Source of the DNA: an uncultured Pelagibacteraceae bacterium
GTDB taxonomy: Bacteria; Pseudomonadota; Alphaproteobacteria; Pelagibacterales; Pelagibacteraceae
DNA length: 64,000 nt
Direction of reading: 5' to 3'
Assembly (NCBI GenBank): GCA_902555585.1
Contig: CACDSY010000003.1
Location: 1 to 64,000, forward strand
Position numbers and translations under genes: made by a program. Below the pieces are notes generated by a model. It saw only the letters and a list, made by a program, of their open reading frames with translations, did not search any database and was not told the origin of the DNA. Positions 19,612-28,088 of the stretch are shown here, piece after piece (positions within the stretch are counted from its first letter, which is position 1; every line of letters starts with the position of its first letter).

Positions 19612-20235
19612 ATGTCCAAACTAAGAAGAAAAAGAATTTCATTTATAGCACGACTAAGAAACTATTTTATAACAGGAATTGTTGTTTTGGTCCCTATTGG
19701 AATTACATTATATCTTACAACATTTTTTATATCAATCTCATCAAAACTAATTCCACAAGGAATAAATCCAAATAGCTATTTACCTTTTGCAATACCAGGT
19801 TTAGAAATCTTACTTTCTGTAATTTTTATTACTCTTGTAGGAGGTTTGTCACTTTCATTTATTGGTAAAAAATTTTTACAGTTATTTAATGATTTATTAA
19901 AAAAAATTCCTATTTTAAGAACAATATATTCTGCTATTGGACAAATGACAGAAACATTTGCTCCTAAAAAAGGATCAAAAAAAAGTGTAGTTCTAATTCA
20001 ATATCCAAGAAAAGGCACATGGGCAGTTGGCTTTGCGACAAAAGAAAATAAAGGTGAAATTTCTAAAAAAACTAACACAGAATTAGTAAACGTTTTTGTT
20101 CCCACAACGCCAAATCCAACTAGTGGTTTTCTGTTAATGTTTCCCAAAAGTGAGATTATATATCTAGATATGACATTTGAAGAAGCATCAAAATTTATAG
20201 TCTCAGCCGGGACATCAGATACCAAAGTTAGATAG
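19612..20235 (+). CDS. DUF502-family membrane protein
   Basis: 207 aa. Two TM segments (about residues 14-37 and 60-82) with the family pattern F-I-T-G-I-V-V-L-V-P-I-G-I-T-L-Y, then P-I-L-R-T-I-Y-S-A-I-G-Q and a soluble half containing VLIQYPRKGTWAVGFAT and VFVPTTPNPTSGFLLMFP. These are hallmarks of the DUF502 family, widespread in Gram-negative bacteria and plants, with no firmly assigned function. Its 3' end overlaps the convergent recG 3' end by 8 nt. Confidence 0.88.
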   Translation: MSKLRRKRISFIARLRNYFITGIVVLVPIGITLYLTTFFISISSKLIPQGINPNSYLPFAIPGLEILLSVIFITLVGGLSLSFIGKKFLQLFNDLLKKIPILRTIYSAIGQMTETFAPKKGSKKSVVLIQYPRKGTWAVGFATKENKGEISKKTNTELVNVFVPTTPNPTSGFLLMFPKSEIIYLDMTFEEASKFIVSAGTSDTKVR

Positions 20236-22270
20236 TCTCATTAATTACAGCAACCTTGTCGTAAAGTTTGATAAGCTTATTATAGTTATTTATTTTAATA
20301 TTATTTTTTTCAATTTTTTTAATCTCTTTTTCTGCAATTTTGAAAAGGTCTTCGTGTTGAATAGGATCTGCTAGATTATATTTTTTTAAACCACTTTGTT
20401 TAAATCCTAAAATATCTCCATATCCTCTAATTTTTAAGTCTTCCTCTGCAATTTTAAAACCATCATTAGTATTTTTGAGAATTGTAATTCTCTTACGAGC
20501 ATTTTCACTAAGTCCTGTTTTAAACATCAGTATACACGATGACTCTCTGTTGCCTCTGCCAACTCGCCCTCTCAATTGATGTAGCTGAGATAAACCATAC
20601 TTATTTGAATTTTCAATGACGATTACATTAGCATTTGGAAAATCGATACCAACTTCTATTACTGTAGTTGAAACCAATATATCTATCTTCCTATCATTAA
20701 ACTTATTTAAAACCTTATCTTTTTCTTCCTTGCTCATTGCCCCATGAACAATATCAACTCTGTCATTAAAAATTTTACTTAAATATTTATATTTTTCCAT
20801 GGCAGATTGATGGTCAATCTTTTTCGATTCTTTGATTAGTGGACAAACCCAAAAAACTTGATTTTTTTTTGAAATTTCACTTTTAATAAAATTAATAACT
20901 TCATTAATTTTAGTCTCATTTTTACTATATGTTTTAATTGGTTTTCTATTTTTTGGTTTAGATTTTATTAGAGAAATATCCATATCTCCATAAATAGTCA
21001 TCATCATTGTTCTTGGAATAGGAGTTGCTGACATAACAAGTACATCACAATCTTTACCTCCTTTGTCTGATAGTTTTTTTCTTTGATTAACACCAAATTT
21101 ATGTTGTTCATCAATAATAATTAATCCCAAATTAAAGTAATTAATTTTTTCTTGAAAAAGAGAATGTGTACCAATTAATATATCAATTTTATTATTTAAG
21201 AGATCATTTAAAATTATTTTTCTCTTTTTATACTCAATTTTACCGGTTAAAATTTCAGGATTACACAAGGTATTAAAATTTTCTAATATAAATTTATAAT
21301 GTTGAATAGCCAATATTTCAGTTGGAGCCATTATTGCAACTTGATATCCAGCTTTTATTGCATTTAATGCAGCTATTACAGATACTATCGTTTTCCCAGA
21401 TCCCACATCTCCCTGTAATAATCTAAACATTTTTTGCTTTGACCCCATATCTTTATTTATATTCTTTAATGAAGTTATTTGATCATTAGTAAGTTTAAAT
21501 TTTAAATTGCTAATTATTTTATTTTGATATTTTAAGTCTAAAATTTTATTTTCTTTTTTTATTTTTTTAATTTTATTTCTAATATCAGAGGAAAGTAAAA
21601 AATTTGCAAATATCTCATCAAAAACAAGTCTTTTAAAATACTTTGTATCTCTAATTTTTGTAATTTCCTCCTTATGAATTTTAATAATACATTCCTTCCA
21701 TGATAAATTATCAAATAAACTTGATACTTCTTTTGGCAACCATTCTTCTAAGTCAGGTAAATTTTGAAAAACATTATTTATTACTTGATTATATTTATTT
21801 AATGTTAAACCATCAGAAAGACTATATTTACTATCTTCATTTATAATATTTAAATTATTTGTTTTTTTTGTTGTTGGATTTACAAATTGAAATTTATTTC
21901 TAAAATTACTTGCTTTTCCATGTATTATTGTTTCTTCATTTAAAGGTAATAATTTTTTGATATATCCTTCATAACTATTAAAAAAAATACAATCTAATTT
22001 TACTCCATTTTTTTGACATATTACTCTATTGGGTAAATTTCTAATTCGTGGAAAATTATATTTAATTGGTATTACTTTTATATTGTAATTTCTCCCTACT
22101 TGTAAATCATCAATTTCAGTATCTTCAGCAGTTTCAATTTTTGATATAGGTAAATGCCACAATAGGTCAAAAATTGTAAAAATTTTTTTTTTGTTGAATG
22201 AACTTAATGTTTTTTTACCAACACCTTTAATTTTATTAATAGGTGACAATAAATATTCAAAATTACTCAT
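20228..22270 (-). CDS. recG: ATP-dependent DNA helicase RecG
   Basis: 680 aa, full length. Branched-DNA translocase that remodels stalled forks and Holliday junctions. N-terminal wedge/OB domain, then superfamily 2 motifs: Walker A GDVGSGKT (about residue 291), IIDEQHKFG (motif II, DEQH), VMSATPIPRT, the TRG region STTVIEVGIDFPNANV and QLHQLRGRVGRG (motif VI). C-terminal ILGFKQSGL is typical of RecG. Divergent from sdhE (28-nt gap); recG-sdhE adjacency is common in Alphaproteobacteria. Confidence 0.97.
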   Translation of the reverse strand: MSNFEYLLSPINKIKGVGKKTLSSFNKKKIFTIFDLLWHLPISKIETAEDTEIDDLQVGRNYNIKVIPIKYNFPRIRNLPNRVICQKNGVKLDCIFFNSYEGYIKKLLPLNEETIIHGKASNFRNKFQFVNPTTKKTNNLNIINEDSKYSLSDGLTLNKYNQVINNVFQNLPDLEEWLPKEVSSLFDNLSWKECIIKIHKEEITKIRDTKYFKRLVFDEIFANFLLSSDIRNKIKKIKKENKILDLKYQNKIISNLKFKLTNDQITSLKNINKDMGSKQKMFRLLQGDVGSGKTIVSVIAALNAIKAGYQVAIMAPTEILAIQHYKFILENFNTLCNPEILTGKIEYKKRKIILNDLLNNKIDILIGTHSLFQEKINYFNLGLIIIDEQHKFGVNQRKKLSDKGGKDCDVLVMSATPIPRTMMMTIYGDMDISLIKSKPKNRKPIKTYSKNETKINEVINFIKSEISKKNQVFWVCPLIKESKKIDHQSAMEKYKYLSKIFNDRVDIVHGAMSKEEKDKVLNKFNDRKIDILVSTTVIEVGIDFPNANVIVIENSNKYGLSQLHQLRGRVGRGNRESSCILMFKTGLSENARKRITILKNTNDGFKIAEEDLKIRGYGDILGFKQSGLKKYNLADPIQHEDLFKIAEKEIKKIEKNNIKINNYNKLIKLYDKVAVINETI

Positions 22271-22298
22271 TAAATATATATATATATGTTTATAAACA

Positions 22299-22544
22299 AT
22301 GAATTCAAATAAACAAAATTTAATTAATAAGATTATTTATAGATCACAATATCGAGGCACGAAAGAAATGGACATATTTGTCAGTAGCTTTGTTAAATCT
22401 ATAATTGATTCATTATCTTTTGATGATTTAGTTGATTTAGATATATTAGTTAATATGAATGATGAAGATATTATTAAAATTTCAAAGAATGAAATGATCT
22501 TTAAAAATATTAAAATATTAAAACTATTGATTGATTTTAAATGA
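22299..22544 (+). CDS. sdhE: SdhE/Sdh5-type FAD assembly factor
   Basis: 81 aa. Small soluble helical protein that promotes covalent flavinylation of the succinate dehydrogenase flavoprotein. The RGTKEMD sequence (about residues 19-25) is the conserved RGxxE motif of the SdhE family. Divergent from recG. Its TGA ends 1 nt before the encoded CCA terminus of the convergent tRNA-Ser. Confidence 0.9.
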   Translation: MNSNKQNLINKIIYRSQYRGTKEMDIFVSSFVKSIIDSLSFDDLVDLDILVNMNDEDIIKISKNEMIFKNIKILKLLIDFK

Positions 22545-22545
22545 A

Positions 22546-22635
22546 TGGCGGAGAGACTGGGATTCGAACCCAGGAAAGAGTTGCCCCTTTGTCGGTTTTC
22601 AAGACCGATGCTTTCAACCGCTCAGCCATCTCTCC
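22546..22635 (-). tRNA. tRNA-Ser (anticodon TGA)
   Basis: 90 nt class II tRNA on the minus strand with encoded CCA (complement at 22546-22548). Acceptor stem GGAGAGA/TCTCTCC, discriminator G, D arm TGGCTGAGCGGTTGAAAGCA, anticodon loop CTTGAAA (TGA), a long variable arm and T arm GGGTTCGAATCCC. The minus-strand gene is convergent with sdhE. Confidence 0.97.
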
Positions 22636-22647
22636 GTGTGCAAGGTT

Positions 22648-22675
22648 TTATTATTATTAATATATATTTCAACAA
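22648..22675 (-). promoter_or_regulatory. Candidate promoter of tRNA-Ser
   Basis: On the minus strand TTGTTG (22675-22670) is followed after 16 nt by TAATAA (22653-22648), 12 nt upstream of the tRNA 5' end at 22635. The boxes are weak matches but the position is right for a tRNA promoter. Confidence 0.4.
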
Positions 22676-22719
22676 TAAAATGACTTAAGTAGTTAATCAA
22701 AATATTCAGATATTTAAAA

Positions 22720-23601
22720 ATGAACAAAAAAAATTTTAATAAAGGAGTTTTGCTTACATCATTTGGTTCATTTTGGTGGGGTTTTTTTGGTGTTATTTAC
22801 TTTAAATATATTTCCTTTGCAGGTCATGTAGAAGTATTAATTCATAGAAGTGTATGGACAGCTTTTTTATTAATAGTTACTACTTTTTTCTTTTCTAAAT
22901 GGAGTATTTTTAAACAAATTCTTAACGATAAAAAGAAATTATTTATTCTCTTTATCTCTGGTATTTTAATTTTTATTAATTGGGGTGTATGGATCTATGC
23001 AGTAAGCGTAGATAAAATAATTGATGCAAGTTTTGGCTATTTTATCATGCCAATTATAAGTATTTTTCTAGGTAATTTTTTTTTTAAAGAACCTATTACT
23101 AAAAAAGGAAAAATTTCGATCTTTTTAGTAATTATTTCTGTCAGTTACTTATTGATAATAGATTTTAATTCAATTCCATGGGTAGGTTTAATCGTAGCTT
23201 TAAGTTGGAGTTTTTATAATCTATTTAGAAAAAAAATTAATGTAGAAACTGATATTGGGCTTCTAATAGAAAGTTTGTATATACTTCCTTTTGTATTAGT
23301 TGCATTTTACTTTATAAGCATAAATAATTACAATGATTTTAGTTTATCGAATCCCTCTTTGATGCCATTATTAATGCTTGCAGGACCTATGACCGTGATT
23401 CCTCTCTTTTTGTATGTAAGAGGTGTTGAGTTAGCTGGGCTAGGCCCAGCTGGCATGATTTTTTATATTACACCTACTTTGCAATTTATTCTTGGTTTTT
23501 TCATTTACAATGAGCAATTTAATATAAATCAGTTAGTTAGTTTTATTTTAATATGGATTGCTGTATTTATATATCTGAAAGATATTTATGAGAAAAATTA
23601 A
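22720..23601 (+). CDS. rarD: RarD-like EamA/DMT-family transporter
   Basis: 293 aa, about ten TM helices. The opening G-V-L-L-T-S-F-G-S-F-W-W-G-F-F-G-V-I-Y and the HRSVWTAFLL block near residue 45 match RarD ('chloramphenicol-sensitive protein'), a member of the drug/metabolite transporter superfamily. INWGVWIYAVSVDKIIDASFGYFIMPI and the late LAGPMTVIPLFLYVRG stretch are also family features. Substrate unknown. The 3' end overlaps the transglycosylase gene by 14 nt, and the ATG lies 84 nt beyond the tRNA-Ser 5' end. Confidence 0.85.
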   Translation: MNKKNFNKGVLLTSFGSFWWGFFGVIYFKYISFAGHVEVLIHRSVWTAFLLIVTTFFFSKWSIFKQILNDKKKLFILFISGILIFINWGVWIYAVSVDKIIDASFGYFIMPIISIFLGNFFFKEPITKKGKISIFLVIISVSYLLIIDFNSIPWVGLIVALSWSFYNLFRKKINVETDIGLLIESLYILPFVLVAFYFISINNYNDFSLSNPSLMPLLMLAGPMTVIPLFLYVRGVELAGLGPAGMIFYITPTLQFILGFFIYNEQFNINQLVSFILIWIAVFIYLKDIYEKN

Positions 23602-24586
23602 AATTTATGTTTTTTTTCTTTTTATTTTAATAAATTTTAACGTCTATGCAAATGACTCTGAATTTAATGAATGGAAGAAAAATTTTAAATTAATTGCTTT
23701 AGAAAAAGGAGTTAGTTTAAAAATAATCGAAAGTACTATTGATAAATCGATTTTTTTAAAGAATGTTATAAAATATGATAGATACCAACCAGAATTCTAT
23801 GAAGATACCAAAACATATATTTCTAAAAGAGCTAATAATAAAAAAGTAAATTCTGGTTTACAAATTTACAAAATTAACAAAACAAAAATTGATAAAATCA
23901 CTCAAGAATATTCTGTAGATAAGGATTTGCTTTTATCACTTATGGGCATTGAAACAAATTTTGGTAATTATTTAGGCAAAATGGATATAGTCTCATCATT
24001 AGCAACTTTAAGTTATGATAAAAGAAGAAGTGAATTCTTCACATCAGAACTACTTACACTTTTAATTTTATTTGATAAAGGAATTATAAATCCAAATAAT
24101 TATTTAGGATCATGGGCGGGAGCTTTTGGTAATTTTCAATTTATGCCTTCTACAATTAAAAATTACGCAATTGATTACAATGATGATGAAATTATAAATT
24201 TGAAGAATATTGAAGATTCATTTGCTTCTGCTGCTAATTACTTAAATAAGATAGGGTGGGATAATACAAGACCTTGTTTTTACAAAGTTGAACTTATCAA
24301 CGAAACACCACATAAATATCTAAATACATCAGCAAAACAAATAAAGCATAAAAATAAAGTATCCTATTTAAAAAAATATATCAAAAATAACAAAAAGCTT
24401 AATGATCTTGATAACTTGAAAGCTGCAATAGTGACCCCTGATTATGATATTATACCTGACGCACAAAAATTAACTCCAGCTTATTTAGTTTTTGATAATT
24501 ATGAGTTAATTTTAAAATGGAACAGATCTTTAAGATTTGCATTAGCCGTATGCACATTAAAAAACAAATTTAAAAATGCTATTTAA
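23588..24586 (+). CDS. mltB: Lytic murein transglycosylase, MltB family
   Basis: 332 aa. Signal peptide about residues 1-21 (ends NVYA before NDSEF). Cleaves the MurNAc-GlcNAc bond in peptidoglycan, leaving anhydro-MurNAc. The catalytic Glu is in SLMGIETNFGNYLG and the second signature is WAGAFGNFQFMPSTIKNYA, both typical of SLT_2/MltB-type enzymes. No lipobox is evident, so probably periplasmic and soluble. It begins a cell-wall cluster with the RlpA-like protein (11-nt overlap) and a DD-carboxypeptidase. Confidence 0.92.
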   Translation: MRKIKIYVFFLFILINFNVYANDSEFNEWKKNFKLIALEKGVSLKIIESTIDKSIFLKNVIKYDRYQPEFYEDTKTYISKRANNKKVNSGLQIYKINKTKIDKITQEYSVDKDLLLSLMGIETNFGNYLGKMDIVSSLATLSYDKRRSEFFTSELLTLLILFDKGIINPNNYLGSWAGAFGNFQFMPSTIKNYAIDYNDDEIINLKNIEDSFASAANYLNKIGWDNTRPCFYKVELINETPHKYLNTSAKQIKHKNKVSYLKKYIKNNKKLNDLDNLKAAIVTPDYDIIPDAQKLTPAYLVFDNYELILKWNRSLRFALAVCTLKNKFKNAI

Positions 24587-25403
24587 ATATATTTTATATC
24601 TTTTATTTTTAACTTTATTTGCCTGTGAGCATCATTCAAAAAATATAAATATTAAAAATAAACCTGAAGATAAAAAAACTGTTGTTCAAAAAGATAAAAT
24701 TAAAGTTTCATCAGATAAAAATGAAAAAAAGGAAATAATTAATATTGTTTATTCTAACAAAGGTTTTGCAATGATATATGATGAAGATTTAGATAATTCT
24801 TTGGATAGTAATTTAGATAATACATCACTGAATATATTAAGTCCTAACCTGCCTAGTGGTACACCTGTTAGAATAACAAATATAATTAATGGAAAATCTT
24901 TGATGACTATTGTTAAAAACAAAACTGTTTTGCCTGCTTTTTTTAATTCTGTAATAACAAAGAGGATTGTTAGTGAATTATTAATCAATCCTAATGAACC
25001 TTACGTATATATTGAAACTATCAATTCTAACAATTTATACGTTGCAAATGATGTAAAAACATTTGATGAAGAGAAAGAAGTTGCTAATAAAGCTCCTGTT
25101 GATGATATAATGGTTCAGAGTATAAGTTTAGAAACTGAAATTAAAGAGTCTAAGACTAATGATTTTGTATCAAATTTTAATTATATAATTAAATTTGCAG
25201 ATTTTTATTTTGAAGATTCAGCTATTATGTTAAAAAATAGGTTATTTGAAGAGTATAAAATTGAGAATATCTTAATCAAAAAGTTGTCACAAAATAATTT
25301 TAGAGTTTATAAAGGCCCTTATAAAGATTTTGAAAAATTAAAGAAAGGATTTCATAATATCGAAAAACTCGATTTTGATAGCATTGAAATAATTAAATTA
25401 TGA
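24576..25403 (+). CDS. RlpA-like lipoprotein with C-terminal SPOR-type domain
   Basis: 275 aa. Lipobox LFAC (Cys17) after a hydrophobic leader. A Lys/Glu-rich linker follows, then a region (about 55-150) with GFAMIYDEDL, LPSGTPVRITNIINGKSLMTIVKNK and INPNEPYVYIETI that resembles the double-psi barrel of RlpA, though the catalytic residues of lytic RlpA are not evident. The C-terminal approximately 80 residues (IIKFADFYFEDSAIML...NFRVYKGPYKDFEKLK) have the SPOR-domain pattern that binds denuded glycan strands. MltB-RlpA-DacA clustering is common in Alphaproteobacteria. It overlaps mltB by 11 nt and the carboxypeptidase gene by 4 nt. Confidence 0.72.
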   Translation: MLFKYILYLLFLTLFACEHHSKNINIKNKPEDKKTVVQKDKIKVSSDKNEKKEIINIVYSNKGFAMIYDEDLDNSLDSNLDNTSLNILSPNLPSGTPVRITNIINGKSLMTIVKNKTVLPAFFNSVITKRIVSELLINPNEPYVYIETINSNNLYVANDVKTFDEEKEVANKAPVDDIMVQSISLETEIKESKTNDFVSNFNYIIKFADFYFEDSAIMLKNRLFEEYKIENILIKKLSQNNFRVYKGPYKDFEKLKKGFHNIEKLDFDSIEIIKL

Positions 25404-26554
25404 GAAAAAAAAATTTATCATTAATTATAATAATTTTATTTTTTTTTATTAAACCAGTTTTCGCTAATTTTGATGTAAACGCAAGAACCGCAATCTTACA
25501 AGATTATTTATCTGGAAAAATATTGTACGAAAAAGATGCCGACCGGCAAATTTTTCCCGCTTCTATGACAAAAATTATGACTTCGATTATAGCTTTTGAC
25601 TTACTCAAAAGTGGTGAGTTATCGTTAGATGATAAATTTTTAGTTTCTGAGAATGCATGGAGATTGTCACAAGCAGGATATTCTTCAATGTTTATTATGG
25701 TTGGAGATGAAATAACTGTAGAAAATTTATTAAGAGGTATTATTGTTTCATCGGGTAATGATGCATGTATTGCTCTTGCTGAGGGTATTGCAGGAACAGA
25801 GGAAGAGTTTGCAATTATGATGACTGAAAAGGCAAAAGAGATAGGTATGGAAAATACAAACTTTTCTAATTCATCAGGAATAAATGCTCCTGATAATTTA
25901 TCAACAGTAAGAGATATATTAATTATGTCAAATTATCTGATTAAAAATTACCCAAATTATTATGAGTATTACAAAGAAACAGAATTTACTTGGGACCGAA
26001 CAGGTGGAGACCCAATTAAACAAGGGAACAGAAACCCTTTACTTTATAAAAATATAGGAGTTGATGGAATAAAGACGGGATATCTTGCCTATGAAAAATA
26101 TTCACTTGCTTCAACAATCAAAAGAAATGGTAGGAGAATAATTGCAGTTGGTAGTGGTTTTGTCTCGAAAAATCAGAGATCAAAACAATCACTTAAATTA
26201 CTAACATATGGTTTAACAAATTTTGATACAGTAAATATTGCAAAAAAAGATGAAATATTTAATGAATTGGATGTTTGGCAAGGAACACAGAAAACAATTA
26301 AATCTTATATAAATGAAGATGTTTATAAAACAATTCCAAAAGCAAAAAAAAAATATCTAAAAGTATCTGTTAGCTATCAAGGGCCAATAAAGGCTCCAAT
26401 ATTTAAAAATGACATAATTGGCAAAGTGAAAATATTATATAAAGATGAACAGATAGGAGAATACGATCTGTTAGCTTTTGAAGATGTAAAAAGACAAAAT
26501 ATTTTTTCTAGATTTATTTCTTCTATAAATTTCCTAATCTGGGGTGATGTCTAA
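25400..26554 (+). CDS. dacC: D-alanyl-D-alanine carboxypeptidase (PBP5/6 type)
   Basis: 384 aa. Signal peptide (about residues 1-22, ending VFA). Penicillin-binding protein that trims the terminal D-Ala of peptidoglycan pentapeptides. Active-site triad: SMTKIM (SxxK), SSGNDA (SxN) and GIKTGY (KTG). After the peptidase domain, YLKVSVSYQGPIKAPIFKNDIIGKVKI is the PBP5-type C-terminal beta domain. It ends near FISSINFLIWGDV, compatible with a short amphipathic membrane anchor. Overlaps its neighbours by a few nt, last of the three-gene cell-wall cluster. Confidence 0.93.
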   Translation: MRKKNLSLIIIILFFFIKPVFANFDVNARTAILQDYLSGKILYEKDADRQIFPASMTKIMTSIIAFDLLKSGELSLDDKFLVSENAWRLSQAGYSSMFIMVGDEITVENLLRGIIVSSGNDACIALAEGIAGTEEEFAIMMTEKAKEIGMENTNFSNSSGINAPDNLSTVRDILIMSNYLIKNYPNYYEYYKETEFTWDRTGGDPIKQGNRNPLLYKNIGVDGIKTGYLAYEKYSLASTIKRNGRRIIAVGSGFVSKNQRSKQSLKLLTYGLTNFDTVNIAKKDEIFNELDVWQGTQKTIKSYINEDVYKTIPKAKKKYLKVSVSYQGPIKAPIFKNDIIGKVKILYKDEQIGEYDLLAFEDVKRQNIFSRFISSINFLIWGDV

Positions 26555-27167
26555 ATATCCCATTATAGTATTTGAAGGGATAGAGGCATCCGGAAAATCC
26601 ACTAGCTTAGAAAAAATAATTAAATATTTAAAATCAAAAAAAATTAAATATATTACCTTTAGAGAGCCAGGAGGCACAAATCTATCTGAAAAATTAAGAT
26701 CATTAATGTTAAATAAAAAATCAGAATTTAGCAATAAAACGGATTTATTTTTACTAATGGCTTCGAGATCAGAAAATATAGATAAAATTCTAAAAAAAAA
26801 TTATAAAAAAAAAGTCATATTAATTGACAGATTTATAGATTCGACATTAGCCTATCAACATTATGGAATGAAACTAGATAAAAATTTAATTTTAAAAATG
26901 AATAATTTTTTGTTAGGCAATTTAAGACCAAACTTTACTTTCTTAAGTATTGTAAATAAAAAAAATATGTTGAAAAGACTAAAGTTAAGAAAAAATAAAA
27001 ATAAATATGATAATTTTGATTATAATTTTTATAATAAAGTTCAAAAAGGTTTTTTAAAAATTGCAAGTAAAAATAAATCTAAATACCTAATTTTGGATAC
27101 CAATAAAGATAATTTAAAAATTATTGAAAATAAATTAATTAACAAAATAGAGAGAATTTTAAAGTAA
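26547..27167 (+). CDS. tmk: Thymidylate kinase
   Basis: 206 aa from ATG 26547; a GTG directly before it (26544) is an alternative. Phosphorylates dTMP to dTDP. P-loop FEGIEASGKSTS near residue 10, FREPGGT substrate motif near residue 40, and DRFIDSTLAYQ near residue 95. The gene overlaps dacC by 8 nt and abuts holB. The protein is exceptionally Lys/Asn-rich, in line with the base composition. Confidence 0.94.
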   Translation: MSKYPIIVFEGIEASGKSTSLEKIIKYLKSKKIKYITFREPGGTNLSEKLRSLMLNKKSEFSNKTDLFLLMASRSENIDKILKKNYKKKVILIDRFIDSTLAYQHYGMKLDKNLILKMNNFLLGNLRPNFTFLSIVNKKNMLKRLKLRKNKNKYDNFDYNFYNKVQKGFLKIASKNKSKYLILDTNKDNLKIIENKLINKIERILK

Positions 27168-28088
27168 GTGAGTGAGATAAGTAAAATGATTGGTCATAAA
27201 TCTCTTTTTAATGATTTTATTTATCTTGATCAAATAAATAAATTTCCTAATAAAATTTTGTTGAATGGACCAAAAGGTATTGGAAAAAAACTATTTGTAA
27301 ATCACTTTTTAAATTATTTTTATTTAAAAGATAGCAAACTATCTTATAATTTAAAAAATTATGAATATAATTTGAGTAATAATATATCTAAACTTATATC
27401 CTCTAACTCACATCCAAATGTCCTCAAAATTTATAAAAAAAATGATAAAAAAATAATTGATATAGACCAAATAAGAGAAATGATTCAATTCACTAATCAA
27501 ACTTCTTTTAACAATGATAGGAGGTTCATAATTATTGAAAATATAAATTCATTGGGGATTAATTCTGCTAATGCTTTATTAAAATCAATTGAAGAGCCTA
27601 ATAGCAAAACATATTATATCTTGATCAATAATGCAGAATTCAAAACTTTAGAAACTATTAAATCACGATGTTTAGAGTTTAAATTAAATTTAATAAACTC
27701 AGAAGTAAGGGAGATTGTCAATTACCATTTCGATGATGATATATATAACAATATTAATTTAGATTTTATAAACAATTATAACTCTCCATCTTTTTTAATA
27801 TCATTAGTGAAATTCTTAGAAAGTAATGATTTATCAATTAAAGACAACTCTATAGAGGATCTATTGTCCTATATAACTAAAAATAAATCATTTAGATCTA
27901 ATGATTTTATAAAAGAACATTTGAATTTATTTATTGAACTTTTTTTCTATAAAAATATAAATATTTCTAAGAAAATTTCATTTAAAATCAAAAAATATTT
28001 TTACAAAAAACTTTCTTTTGTTAAAAAATATAACTTAGATTTTGAGTCTTTTTTTCTAGAATTTAATGATAAATTATTAAGTGAATAA
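27168..28088 (+). CDS. holB: DNA polymerase III delta' subunit
   Basis: 306 aa from a GTG at 27168; an ATG at 27186 (MIGHKSLF...) is an equally plausible start and aligns better with usual HolB N-termini. Clamp-loader subunit of the replicative polymerase. Degenerate P-loop GPKGIGKKLF, DIDQIREMIQF, RRFIIIENINSLGINSANALLKSIEEP (the AAA+ sensor region typical of HolB) and TIKSRC. The zinc-module cysteines of E. coli delta' are absent. tmk-holB-metG-tatD order is a common bacterial arrangement and supports the call. Overlaps metG by 8 nt. Confidence 0.88.
   Translation: MSEISKMIGHKSLFNDFIYLDQINKFPNKILLNGPKGIGKKLFVNHFLNYFYLKDSKLSYNLKNYEYNLSNNISKLISSNSHPNVLKIYKKNDKKIIDIDQIREMIQFTNQTSFNNDRRFIIIENINSLGINSANALLKSIEEPNSKTYYILINNAEFKTLETIKSRCLEFKLNLINSEVREIVNYHFDDDIYNNINLDFINNYNSPSFLISLVKFLESNDLSIKDNSIEDLLSYITKNKSFRSNDFIKEHLNLFIELFFYKNINISKKISFKIKKYFYKKLSFVKKYNLDFESFFLEFNDKLLSE

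Noticed and set aside
27168-28088. HolB missing zinc cysteines as a second metal-loss case
   Set aside because: Zinc modules are not universal in delta' subunits and the P-loop is normally degenerate, so this is not a reliable anomaly.
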